From Tychonema sp. LEGE 07203 (GTDB lineage Bacteria; Cyanobacteriota; Cyanobacteriia; Cyanobacteriales; Microcoleaceae), in NCBI RefSeq assembly GCF_015207285.1, contig NZ_JADEXD010000061.1, forward strand, positions 1 through 33,704: a stretch of 33,704 nt of DNA, in the 5' to 3' direction. A program made the position numbers and the translations under genes. The notes below the pieces were generated by a model, which saw only the letters and a program-made list of their open reading frames with translations, was not told the origin of the DNA and ran no database searches. Positions 16,863 through 24,284 of the stretch are shown here, piece after piece (within the stretch, counting starts at the first letter, position 1; every line of letters begins with the position of its first letter).

Positions 16863-18212
16863 TTAAAATCGCTTTACCCAATCTTCGCCGATGCGGAGTG
16901 TCAAGTCAGAATCTATTTCCCCAGTAGAAGATGCTTCAATTTTACCATCGCCTAGTGCTTTTTGCAGGAGATTTGCTGCTGCTAAATCGCCTTGCTGGAC
17001 GATAATTTGACTTTGACGCTGCTTGTCTGGCCAATCTTTGACTACAGATACATTAGAAAAGCCATTTTTTCTGAGAAATTCAGCAACGTTTTTGGCAGTT
17101 GTCGGTTTGCTAGAAGCGTTTTGGACGGAGATTTTGAGGTTGGCGGGCGAAACTGACTCGCTGGAATTGGGAAATTGCCCGATCGCCAAATCCGGCACTC
17201 CTTGCTGGAAATATTGTGTCATAATCCGATCGCGCCCCGCAACATCTAAAATCCAATAACTCCTCAAATCCGCTTGTCCTGAGCTAGAACGTCCGGGTAA
17301 CATCACCATCTTAAAATTATCTCGATCCAATTGCAAACCAAAATTTGTCAGCGTCAATATTTCCTCAAAATTTAGGTTTGTATCCACATATTTTTGCATC
17401 AATCGCACAATTTGTGGCAAGCGCACCAATACAGATGGACTTGTGAAGCGGTTGCGAATAGCTTGAATTAAAGATTGTTGTCGCTGAATGCGGCCGATAT
17501 CTCCTAAGCCATCGTTACGAAATCGAGCAAATTGTTCTGCTTTTTCTCCGTCGAGAGTTTGCCATCCCTGTGCTAAGTTTATTTTTAACTTTTGGGCGGT
17601 ATCTGTATAAGACATCGCGCGAGGTACAAATACCTCAACTCCTCCCAACAAATCGACTAATTCCCGAAACGCACCGCTGCTGACTCGCACGTATCTGTCA
17701 ATTGTCACATTGTTCAAGATACTGCTAACCAATCGCACCGCCAAAGCCGAACCTCCTCTAGCATTAGCTTCATTAATTTTGCTAAAACGAATTCCGGGAA
17801 TTTGGACTTTAGTATCTCGCGGAACTGAAACCAAACTAATAGATTTATCTCTAGGATCGAGGTGAAATACGAGTATTGTATCGCTGCGACCTTCAAAAAT
17901 TTTAGGGGAATTTGCAGCGGTTTGCGGTACGCGGTCAATGCCCATAATCAAGATATTAACAGGTCGCGACAGGCGGTATCCAGAAGAGTTGGACGAACCG
18001 TAGGTAAAGCCCGCAGCGTCTAGGACTTTACTAAGAATTTGCGGTTCCACGGGGGCGAAGAGGGCGGTAATTGCTCCGACTCCTGCGGAGATGGCGGCTG
18101 TGAAAATCAGGAAAAAAGTCCAAAATATATACAGGGCTATTTGAGACTTTTTTCGATTTTTGCGATCGACTGGTTTAACAAAATTTCGTTTAAAAATTGA
18201 CAAGTTTTTCAT
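16863..18212 (-). CDS. LytR-CpsA-Psr (LCP) family protein
   Basis: A 449-residue membrane-anchored enzyme. A basic N-terminus and one TM segment (about 25-52) are followed by the LCP domain (about 83-260). Conserved residues include Asp93 (ILIMGIDR), Arg109 and Asp111 (GRSDTILVFHLD), Arg132 and Asp133 (VSVPRDTKVQIPG), and Arg241/Arg244 (GDIGRIQRQQS). A LytR_C domain (about 355-445) closes the protein. LCP enzymes transfer glycopolymers from a lipid carrier to peptidoglycan or surface layers outside the cytoplasmic membrane; the polymer here is unknown. A 115-residue gene ends 14 bp upstream on the same strand, indicating co-transcription. Confidence 0.95.
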   Translation of the reverse strand: MKNLSIFKRNFVKPVDRKNRKKSQIALYIFWTFFLIFTAAISAGVGAITALFAPVEPQILSKVLDAAGFTYGSSNSSGYRLSRPVNILIMGIDRVPQTAANSPKIFEGRSDTILVFHLDPRDKSISLVSVPRDTKVQIPGIRFSKINEANARGGSALAVRLVSSILNNVTIDRYVRVSSGAFRELVDLLGGVEVFVPRAMSYTDTAQKLKINLAQGWQTLDGEKAEQFARFRNDGLGDIGRIQRQQSLIQAIRNRFTSPSVLVRLPQIVRLMQKYVDTNLNFEEILTLTNFGLQLDRDNFKMVMLPGRSSSGQADLRSYWILDVAGRDRIMTQYFQQGVPDLAIGQFPNSSESVSPANLKISVQNASSKPTTAKNVAEFLRKNGFSNVSVVKDWPDKQRQSQIIVQQGDLAAANLLQKALGDGKIEASSTGEIDSDLTLRIGEDWVKRF

Positions 18213-18226
18213 AGACTTGCTATTAA

Positions 18227-18574
18227 TTATTGTAGTTTTTCAGCTTGGCAGTAAAACTTGGGCGGTGCTTCTATAAAGTATTTGAACAAAGCCGGACAAA
18301 GCCAGCCTTCGAGATTTTTCGATTCCCACCGATACCAGTTACCGCCGTATTCTTCTTTCAACCACAGCATTTCTGCTTGATATCCGGGAAATGGATTAGC
18401 AGAGAATAAAAGTCGGAAACCTCGATCGGCATTGGGAATCTCTGCGACGAGTGCTTCAATCATCTGGGGTACGCCCTGAACAAACGGTTCTCGAACAAGT
18501 CCGACTCGCTCGTCGTCAAAAACCCAGGTGTACTGTTCGCGATAGGGATAAATAACCATCATCGCATTTGACAT
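18227..18574 (-). CDS. Conserved hypothetical protein (DUF6717-like)
   Basis: A 115-residue soluble protein with no signal peptide. It contains MMVIYPYREQYTWVFDDE, VGLVREPFVQGVPQMIEAL, LLFSANPFPGYQ and GWLCPALFKYFIEAPP. I recall this pattern from a domain of unknown function (DUF6717) common in cyanobacteria and planctomycetes; the number should be checked. A strong Shine-Dalgarno (AAAAGGAG) lies six bases before the ATG at 18574. The gene ends 14 bp before the LCP gene, so the two form a likely operon. No catalytic motif is recognised. Confidence 0.85.
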   Translation of the reverse strand: MSNAMMVIYPYREQYTWVFDDERVGLVREPFVQGVPQMIEALVAEIPNADRGFRLLFSANPFPGYQAEMLWLKEEYGGNWYRWESKNLEGWLCPALFKYFIEAPPKFYCQAEKLQ

Positions 18575-18951
18575 GGTATTCTCCTTTTTTCATTTCGTCT
18601 GTTTTGGGCTGGGGAAATCCAAGTCTTGATATATAGCAATCCTCGCATCATTTTCAATAACTGGTTAAGAGGCTAAGAGCCTAGGAATCGATGTCACTCT
18701 TGAAGAGCCTCACCTGCGAAAATGGAAAAGGTCGGCAGAGCCTCGCCTATCTGCGTTACCAGGCTCTTCCTGGTAACGAGTAGACCAGGAAGAGCCTGGT
18801 AACGAGTAGAAAATTGTATGTTCAGGGCGGGCTCTCCTGCCCAACCCCTACTCCCCACAAAATTTAGATTGTTTTTGACATTCAATTTAAATGCCGCAAC
18901 AGCTTAACTGTTTGTAGTTGCGTGTTATGTTTCTTTCCGGGAAGCTCCCGC
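18575..18951. other. Intergenic region with palindromic repeats
   Basis: About 375 bp between the PLP enzyme and the DUF6717-like gene. It contains GAAGAGCCT / GAGCCTCGCC repeat debris, the palindrome listed separately, and an imperfect GGGCGGG...CCTGCCC hairpin at about 18826-18843. No gene is supported. Confidence 0.7.
18755..18810. repeat. CCTGGTAACGAG palindromic repeat
   Basis: GTTACCAGG (18755-18763) and CCTGGTAAC (18769-18777) form a perfect 9-bp stem with loop CTCTT. A second, overlapping version follows (ACCAGGAAGAGCCTGGTAAC), so CCTGGTAACGAGTAG occurs twice 27 bp apart. Confidence 0.85.
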
Positions 18952-20127
18952 TCAAATTGTAGTCAGCTCCAGCAGCGCCTTAGCCAAATATTCATATTGC
19001 GGCAAAGTATTGTAAAACTGAGCCGAAATCCTCACCAACCGCTTGCTAGAATCCGGCCAAGGAATCACGGGAACTTCAATTTTAAAAATCTGCCACAGCG
19101 CCTCTTGCAAAGGTGCAATTCCGCCTTTTGCAACCGCATCAGATTTTTCATCAGCCAGCCGTACAACTGCCATTGAACCTACCATTTCATCGGGACAAGG
19201 CAGTGGTAAATCTAATTTATCCGCCAATATCTTTCTTCCCGCCAAGGCTAAAGTATGATTTTTTGCCATCAATTCCGGCCAGCCACCGCTCAACAAAGAA
19301 CCCATAAAATCAATAGCTACAGGCACGCACAAATAGGGACTGGGATCGAGTGTTCCCATCCAGTCAAATTCCAATTGAAAGCGCGATTTATCAGTGCGGG
19401 GCGAGTTAGCGCCGTGACTGATAGTAGTGGGGCGAATAGCATTTTGCTTGTCGCGCCGCACGTATAAAAAGCCCGCACCTTTCGGGGCGCACAGCCATTT
19501 GTGGCAATTTCCCGTATAGTAAGCCGCGCCAATTTCTTGTAAATTTAGAGCTACCATTCCGGGCGCGTGAGCTCCGTCTACCAATACATCTACGCCGCGA
19601 TTTTTTAACTCGCCGACCAACTGTTTGATGGGAAATATTAAGCCTGTTTGGCTGACAATGTGGTCTAATAATGCTAACTTTGTTTTGGGTGAAACGCACT
19701 TAATTATTGCTTCAATAATTTGTTCGGGCGAATCAATGGGAAAGGGGATTTCTGCTACTATTACTTTAGCACCTGTGCGCTCTGCTATAAAGTCAAGTGT
19801 GTTGCGGCAGGCGTTGTATTCCTGATTTGTGGTTAGCAATTCGTCGCCCGGAGCAAAAGTGAGCGATCGCAAAACTGCATTTATTCCCGTTGTAGCATTC
19901 GGCACAAATGCCAATTCTTCCTCACCCGCACCGATAAAGGCGGCTAACTGATTTCTGGCATTATCTAACAGCGGTTCAAATTCTCGCATTAAAAAGCGCA
20001 AAGGTTCTCTTTCGAGTTGTTCTCGAAAACTAATTTGGGCTTCGAGTACGGGAATCGGACAAGCCCCAAAGGAGCCGTGATTGAGAAATGTTATATTGCG
20101 ATCGAGCAACCAGTATTCGTTAATCAT
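18952..20127 (-). CDS. Class-V PLP-dependent aminotransferase-fold enzyme
   Basis: A 391-residue soluble enzyme of the fold type I, aminotransferase class V group. It is closest in style to isopenicillin-N-epimerase-like and cysteine-desulfurase-like proteins. It starts with FLNHGSFGACP, which is typical of the epimerase-like branch. The PLP-binding Lys is Lys210 in TGNCHKWLCAPKGAGF. Asp184 and His187 in VLVDGAHAPG would contact the cofactor, and PNATTGINAVL (about 76-86) the phosphate. The reaction is not determined by these motifs; racemase, epimerase, desulfurase or lyase activity remain possible. It lacks an obvious conserved Cys loop of NifS/SufS desulfurases. It is followed on both sides by repeats and has no operon partner. 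Confidence 0.9.
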   Translation of the reverse strand: MINEYWLLDRNITFLNHGSFGACPIPVLEAQISFREQLEREPLRFLMREFEPLLDNARNQLAAFIGAGEEELAFVPNATTGINAVLRSLTFAPGDELLTTNQEYNACRNTLDFIAERTGAKVIVAEIPFPIDSPEQIIEAIIKCVSPKTKLALLDHIVSQTGLIFPIKQLVGELKNRGVDVLVDGAHAPGMVALNLQEIGAAYYTGNCHKWLCAPKGAGFLYVRRDKQNAIRPTTISHGANSPRTDKSRFQLEFDWMGTLDPSPYLCVPVAIDFMGSLLSGGWPELMAKNHTLALAGRKILADKLDLPLPCPDEMVGSMAVVRLADEKSDAVAKGGIAPLQEALWQIFKIEVPVIPWPDSSKRLVRISAQFYNTLPQYEYLAKALLELTTI

Positions 20128-20129
20128 TT

Positions 20130-20195
20130 AATTAGTCAATAGTCAGTAGTCAATAGTCAGTAGTCATTAGTCAGTAGTCAGTAGTCATTAGTTAG
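20130..20195. repeat. Heptad array (AGTCAAT / AGTCAGT / AGTCATT)
   Basis: About nine 7-bp units just upstream of the PLP-enzyme gene start on the minus strand, so they form its leader region. Confidence 0.9.
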
Positions 20196-20275
20196 TTGGT
20201 AGGGGCGGTGGATGGTGCGGGCCCGCCCTCTTAGTTGGCAGTAGTCAGTCGGAATTGGTAATTCGGAATTAGAAC

Positions 20276-20404
20276 CAACAGTTAACAGTCAACAGTCAAC
20301 AGTTAACAGTCAACAGTTAACAGCTAACAGTTAACAGTCAACAGCCAACAGCCAACAGCCAACAGCTAACAGCCAACAGCCAACAGCCAACAGCCAACAG
20401 TCAA
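20276..20404. repeat. Heptad array (CAACAGT / TTAACAG / CAACAGC)
   Basis: About eighteen 7-bp units running into the 3' end of mobA (stop at 20401-20403). The left part mixes TTAACAG and TCAACAG; the right part is almost pure CAACAGC. Confidence 0.93.
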
Positions 20405-21006
20405 CCGTTACCTATTTTATCTTTTAATTGCTCAAATTCTTCTAATGTGTTGCAATTCGATAACATTATTGCTTCTGGTTCCCCTACAGGTAGAGGGATT
20501 GCTTTAATTTGATTTAACCATACTTGAAAGGAACGTCCCCCTTTGTCAATAAAACTTTGCAAACTGGCGAGAGATTGTTGGCGGTAGAAGCCGCACAAAG
20601 GTTCCCAGCGCGAGTTTTGATAAGGGACAATTGCTAGGGTTGATTGGGGAATAGCTGTTAGCTGACTCGCCCAATTTTGAATAATTTGGGGTTCTAATAA
20701 GGGCAAATCGCAAGCTAACAGCAAAATCCAGTCGGCGGGAATTTCTGTCAATCCCTGAGTCAATGCAACTAAGGGCCCGGAGCCCGGATTGTACTCTAGC
20801 AGAAATTGGGATTGTTCGGTTAAGGTCGATCGATAGCGATCGGGCCAAGCAGTCAAAACATACACTTGTGGCGTTACGGATGCGGCAACCTCTAACGCCC
20901 GCTGCAACAGGCTTTTACCCTCAATTTCCAGCAAAGCTTTATCCGTCCCCATCCGCGAACTTTGACCGCCTGCGAGTACAATTACAGCAATTTGATGGTT
21001 AGTCAT
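20401..21006 (-). CDS. mobA: Molybdenum cofactor guanylyltransferase
   Basis: Attaches GMP from GTP to molybdopterin to make the guanine dinucleotide cofactor used by enzymes such as nitrate reductase. The 201 residues fit the family. The nucleotide-binding loop LAGGQSSRMGTDKA is at about 11-24, with Lys23. GSGPLVAL is at about 75-82, and LACDLPLL contains the metal-binding Asp100. RWEPLCGFYR is typical of the acceptor side. It is cytoplasmic. It lies 88 bp downstream of cnaT on the same strand, after ntcB, which suggests a shared role in nitrate assimilation. The last codons merge with a CAACAGC array. Confidence 0.93.
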   Translation of the reverse strand: MTNHQIAVIVLAGGQSSRMGTDKALLEIEGKSLLQRALEVAASVTPQVYVLTAWPDRYRSTLTEQSQFLLEYNPGSGPLVALTQGLTEIPADWILLLACDLPLLEPQIIQNWASQLTAIPQSTLAIVPYQNSRWEPLCGFYRQQSLASLQSFIDKGGRSFQVWLNQIKAIPLPVGEPEAIMLSNCNTLEEFEQLKDKIGNG

Positions 21007-21068
21007 TAGTCAGTAGTCAGTAGTCAGTAGTCAGTAGTTAACTGTTAACTGTTAACTGTTAACAGTCA
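21004..21068. repeat. Heptad array between cnaT and mobA
   Basis: About nine units: AGTCAGT and relatives, then TTAACTG. They lie directly upstream of the mobA start codon, leaving no recognisable ribosome binding site. Confidence 0.9.
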
Positions 21069-21094
21069 TTAGCACAAAGCCTCATGATTCATTC

Positions 21095-22159
21095 TCAAAT
21101 GAAAGCACAAATTGCTTTGCTAATTTCCTCAAGTTTTTGCATTACTTCACCGCTGCTCAATAAAGTTTCTGCCTCAATTAAACCGGAGTTCACATCCAAA
21201 CAAACTCCGCTGCGCCACAGATAAAATCCACCGTTCCAGATAGCTGACTGCATCAATTCCGAAGGTTTTCCTAGCAATACTTCCTGCATTTGTTTGAGCA
21301 AGTCAGAGGCTGATTCAAAGGCGGGATTTGTGCTGCTAAAACCGTAATCTCCGTGGGCCAAAAGCACTCGCTCAAACTCAGTATCCGGCCTAGCAATGCC
21401 GATAATCGCAGTACGATCGCGCGGCAAGTCGCAGCTTCCCTCCAATCCTTTGACTGTGGTATAATTTTTGACTCCCCGCAATTCAAAGGCTTTTTGAAAC
21501 ATAGCTTCTGTCGGCGGGTGCACGTAGCCGGAGATGACGTTAACGTCGCCGGCACAGGGACACCACATCAACTCCATTGTCGAAAAAGGCGGCCGTTTGC
21601 CGATTTCGCGGCGGTAGGGCACTAAAGCGGCTGCTTGAGGAAAATGCTTGGGAAGGTAAACAAAACCCAAACCGGTACTGTCAAAAACTTGCTGGACTTT
21701 TTCTAAACTAAGTTTTGTCCAGTCTACTCCCAAACCGCGCCAAATTTCAATCAGGGGAATGCCTTCTTTGGTTGGCATGACATCGCCCCCGTGCATGAGG
21801 CTCGGCACGCCAGAGGCGGCTAAAATTAGGGCGGTTATGGGGCTAATTGGAGCGGTGCGCGATCGCCCGTCGTAAGCTACACCAAACACGGCGACACTAG
21901 AAACTGAAAATCCTTGTTCTCGGTTTGGGGGGGCAAGCATCGGCCCCAATTCTTCACAGGCATCGAGCATTCCGGCTAATTCTTCCCCAGTGGGCCGTTT
22001 GATGCGGTGGGAAATCATAAAAGCTCCGATTTGAGCTGGTGTGGCTTCTTGCAGCAGCATCATCCGCGTGGCTGCTGCTGCTTCCTGGCGAGTTAAGTTT
22101 TCTCCTGTGTGTATTCCGCTGCCAATTTTTCGCAGCAATTCTCTAAATTCGTCACTCAT
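21095..22159 (-). CDS. cnaT: CnaT-like, TrpD-family (glycosyltransferase 3) protein
   Basis: A 354-residue protein of the anthranilate phosphoribosyltransferase family, TrpD2 branch. The N-terminal helical domain (about 1-75) includes ATPAQIGAFMISHRIK. Where true TrpD enzymes have GTGGDG, this one has GVAYDGRSRTAP (about 93-104). It continues with LMHGGDVMPTKEGIPLIEI and IGKRPPFSTMELMW. It is therefore unlikely to serve tryptophan synthesis. In Anabaena 7120 a TrpD-like gene next to ntcB, cnaT, is required for expression of the nitrate-assimilation genes. The same pairing here, with ntcB upstream on the same strand, is the basis for the name. The leader contains a perfect 13-copy heptad array. 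Confidence 0.85.
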   Translation of the reverse strand: MSDEFRELLRKIGSGIHTGENLTRQEAAAATRMMLLQEATPAQIGAFMISHRIKRPTGEELAGMLDACEELGPMLAPPNREQGFSVSSVAVFGVAYDGRSRTAPISPITALILAASGVPSLMHGGDVMPTKEGIPLIEIWRGLGVDWTKLSLEKVQQVFDSTGLGFVYLPKHFPQAAALVPYRREIGKRPPFSTMELMWCPCAGDVNVISGYVHPPTEAMFQKAFELRGVKNYTTVKGLEGSCDLPRDRTAIIGIARPDTEFERVLLAHGDYGFSSTNPAFESASDLLKQMQEVLLGKPSELMQSAIWNGGFYLWRSGVCLDVNSGLIEAETLLSSGEVMQKLEEISKAICAFI

Positions 22160-22170
22160 AATTATTGTAG

Positions 22171-22261
22171 TTGGTTATTGGTTATTGGTTATTGGTTATT
22201 GGTTATTGGTTATTGGTTATTGGTTATTGGTTATTGGTTATTGGTTATTGGTTATTGGTTA
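22171..22261. repeat. Perfect heptad array TTGGTTA x13 in cnaT leader
   Basis: Thirteen identical 7-bp units. On the coding strand of cnaT they read TAACCAA and end 11 bp before its ATG. The absence of any variant unit suggests recent expansion. Confidence 0.97.
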
Positions 22262-22285
22262 TTAGCAAAGAGAAGAGAGAAGAGA

Positions 22286-22360
22286 CAACAGTCAACAGTC
22301 AACAGTCAACAGTCAACAGTCAACAGTCAACAGTCAACAGTCAACAGTCAACAGTCAACA
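22286..22360. repeat. Perfect heptad array CAACAGT x10
   Basis: Ten identical units plus a partial CAACA, 24 bp from the TTGGTTA array and 22 bp from the ntcB stop. Identical units also occur at 27743-27796. Confidence 0.97.
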
Positions 22361-22382
22361 AAAAAACCTGATAACTCGCGAA

Positions 22383-23360
22383 TTAATTCCCGAATTTTCC
22401 GAGCTCGATCGCATCAAATGGCGGCACAAATTCGCGTACTAGATTCCAGAAATGGGCGATCGGGGGAATTTGCATTCGATCGTGAGTTGTCACCAATACC
22501 ACTTCGCGAGTCCAAGCTGGATCGATCGCCGATTCACCTATTGCCGAAACTTTGGGATTTGCGCTTTGTTTGGCGACGATGGGCCGAATTGCTAAAGTGC
22601 GATCGCCCTTGGCGTCTACTAAAGCTGAATGCGGCAGCAAAGCAATCAATTCTCCCTGTCGCACCACACCCCGAAAAGCATCCAGAGTGTTGAGTTCCAA
22701 AACAGCATGAAGTTTAGCACCCATGCGTTCAAATTGTTCTTGCACCATCCGCTGCATTCCGTACCCGTCCTTAAACACCACTTGCGGGTAACAAATCAAT
22801 TCCGGCCAAGGTACTCGATCGTACTCGGCCAGGGGATGATTTGCCGCCATCAATACCTCGATCGGCTCATTGTAGAGTACCTCAACCAACATTTCCGGGG
22901 CTTGAGTAAAATAACGGTTGTTCATCACCACCGCGATGTCCACCAAACCGTCTTTGAGAACTTTCAGAGCTCGATCGCTCCCCAGCGCCGTCACCCGCAA
23001 CTGCACTTCAGGATAATCGCGACAAAACCTTTGCAGCACAGGCGGCAAATAAGCAGCGCAAACCGAGTGAATCGCAGCCACGCACAGTTCCGGCTGCTTT
23101 CCCGCCAGCAAATCTCCCAATTCGACCGCAGCATTTTGCCAAGTCTGACAGATTTTGCGAGCGTGAGGCAACAGGCGTTCCCCTCCCACAGTCAGCTTCG
23201 CGCTTCCCGCGCGGTGAAACAGCGACAAACCCACTTCCGCTTCGAGTCCCTGCACTTGACGGCTAATAGTCGATTGAGTAACGCTGCACTTCCGGGCCGC
23301 TTGCTGAAAGCTCCCGGTTTCAGCAACTGAAAGAAATGCTTGAAGCTGCTCTAAGCGCAT
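22383..23360 (-). CDS. ntcB: LysR-type regulator, probable NtcB
   Basis: A 325-residue LysR-family transcription activator. The winged helix-turn-helix is at residues 1-60 (EQLQAFLSVAETGSFQQAA, then TQSTISRQVQGLEAEVG). An effector-binding domain follows (about 90-300) with the two-lobed pattern ELCVAAIHSVCAAYLP, LVDIAVVMNN and VEVLMAANHPLAEYD. The family includes NtcB, CmpR, NdhR and RbcR. I favour NtcB, the nitrite-responsive activator of nitrate assimilation, for three reasons: the N-terminal sequence style, the cnaT-type and mobA genes directly downstream, and an NtcA-type promoter upstream. The call still needs a tree. Expected regulation is NtcA-dependent activation under nitrogen limitation. 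Confidence 0.8.
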   Translation of the reverse strand: MRLEQLQAFLSVAETGSFQQAARKCSVTQSTISRQVQGLEAEVGLSLFHRAGSAKLTVGGERLLPHARKICQTWQNAAVELGDLLAGKQPELCVAAIHSVCAAYLPPVLQRFCRDYPEVQLRVTALGSDRALKVLKDGLVDIAVVMNNRYFTQAPEMLVEVLYNEPIEVLMAANHPLAEYDRVPWPELICYPQVVFKDGYGMQRMVQEQFERMGAKLHAVLELNTLDAFRGVVRQGELIALLPHSALVDAKGDRTLAIRPIVAKQSANPKVSAIGESAIDPAWTREVVLVTTHDRMQIPPIAHFWNLVREFVPPFDAIELGKFGN

Positions 23361-23411
23361 GGATGTTTAATTCTAGATGGTTTCAGACCTTTTCCTCGAA
23401 GATCATCAGTC

Positions 23412-23453
23412 ACATTAACCGATTTAGTTGAAGTATTTAGTAGACTTTGATAC
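23412..23453 (-). promoter_or_regulatory. NtcA-activated promoter of ntcB
   Basis: On the minus strand, GTATCAAAGTCTAC (23453-23440) fits the NtcA operator GTA-N8-TAC. Exactly 22 bp further is TAATGT (23417-23412), fitting the -10 consensus TA-N3-T. This is the classical class-II NtcA promoter geometry. Transcription would start near 23405, giving a leader of about 45 nt before the ATG at 23360. Confidence 0.82.
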
Positions 23454-23495
23454 AGTACAGATCAGTTTTGATGCAGCCAGACGCGGAGATGGTTG

Positions 23496-23639
23496 GTTCT
23501 ACGAATCAACTTGCACCTGTGGCAAAAACCGGGTTTCTGACCGCAAATTTAGCATCACAACCTATATCTTTCGTTCAGAAACCCGGTTTTTAAGAACTTG
23601 TGGAGAATGGTGCTCTTCTGTCAGTTCTACGAATCAACT
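23496..23639. repeat. CCGGG inverted-repeat element with flanking direct repeats
   Basis: AAAAACCGGGTTTCTGA (23524-23540) is the exact reverse complement of TCAGAAACCCGGTTTTT (23575-23591): 17-bp arms, 34-nt loop. The 16-bp sequence GTTCTACGAATCAACT stands on each side (23496-23511 and 23624-23639), 128 bp apart. Confidence 0.88.
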
Positions 23640-23780
23640 CGCTCGGGCAAATTTTATCCAGCCGAGTAAATGTCGCTTCTTGAATGTTAAACAGATTTCT
23701 GAACTTGCAAACTTATCAAAAAACCGATTAAAGCCAGATTTGTTTAAATAGTTTTGCCAGTTTGAGTTCATTTTTTTGAA

Positions 23781-23904
23781 TAGACCTCTTGCAAAATTCC
23801 TTTTAATCAAATTTTGGGACGGGCTAGGAGCAACGTCCCACAAGAAAAAAGATTTTTGTGGGATGGGCACGCGAGCCCGTCCTAACTATTTTTGCAAGAA
23901 GTCT
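23781..23904. mobile_element. MITE, 124 bp, TAGAC terminal inverted repeats
   Basis: The left end TAGACCTCTTGCAAAA and the right end, read inward on the other strand as TAGACTTCTTGCAAAA, differ at one of 16 positions. Inside are nested complementary blocks: GGACGGGCT with AGCCCGTCC, and TCCCACAA with TTGTGGGA. The whole element could fold into one long hairpin. It has no coding capacity. Ends beginning with TA would fit IS630/Tc1-type TA target duplication. Confidence 0.8.
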
Positions 23905-24284
23905 AATAAATTTAGCAGTTGTAATTCCTCGATAAATTGCGTTAAAACACGGGATTTTTAGATAAGTTTTGGCATTTAAAAGTAGGATTTAATTTCCTGT
24001 TTCAGGGGGAGCGACAGTACCGGAATCTCCCCAAACCAGTTGATAAATGTGCGAATATTGCCGCGCGGTAAAAACCTGCACTCGACTTCGATCCCCGGCT
24101 TAAATTTACTGTTGTTTTTTGTGGTTTTTTGTGTATAACTAGGAATTATGGGGGTAGGCACTCTTAGCACTACCCCTACAAATTTTGCGAATCATTTACG
24201 ATTGCTTCTTCGGTTCAGCAACACAACTGCAACTAAGATCGATCGCACCCAAAAGCCGAAATCCTGGAATTATCTCTTAAGATT

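Larger units (their letters stand above)
23361..24284. other. Long intergenic region with mobile repeats
   Basis: About 920 bp between the divergent ntcB and the ETR1-like kinase gene. It contains the NtcA promoter, a 68-bp inverted-repeat element, a 124-bp MITE (all listed separately) and a GGGGTAG...CTACCCC hairpin at 24151-24176. On the minus strand, about 24075-23990, a short reading (VQVFTARQYSHIYQLVWGDS) ending in a stop looks protein-like and may be the tail of a decayed gene. It is too short to name. Confidence 0.6.

Noticed and set aside
22171-22360. Possible CRISPR array
   Set aside because: Units are 7 bp, contiguous, with no unique spacers; the region is a heptad array, not a CRISPR.
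22109-22693. Long plus-strand open frame (about 194 aa) across the heptad arrays
   Set aside because: Its first half is a direct translation of the repeats and the second half is antisense to ntcB. No ribosome binding site.
22629-23330. 233-aa open frame antisense to ntcB
   Set aside because: Fully contained in ntcB on the opposite strand, low-complexity His/Gln-rich translation.
23976-24170. 64-aa minus-strand open frame
   Set aside because: A different frame of the same stretch looks more protein-like (VQVFTARQYSHIYQLVW) but is preceded by stops; at most a decayed gene tail.
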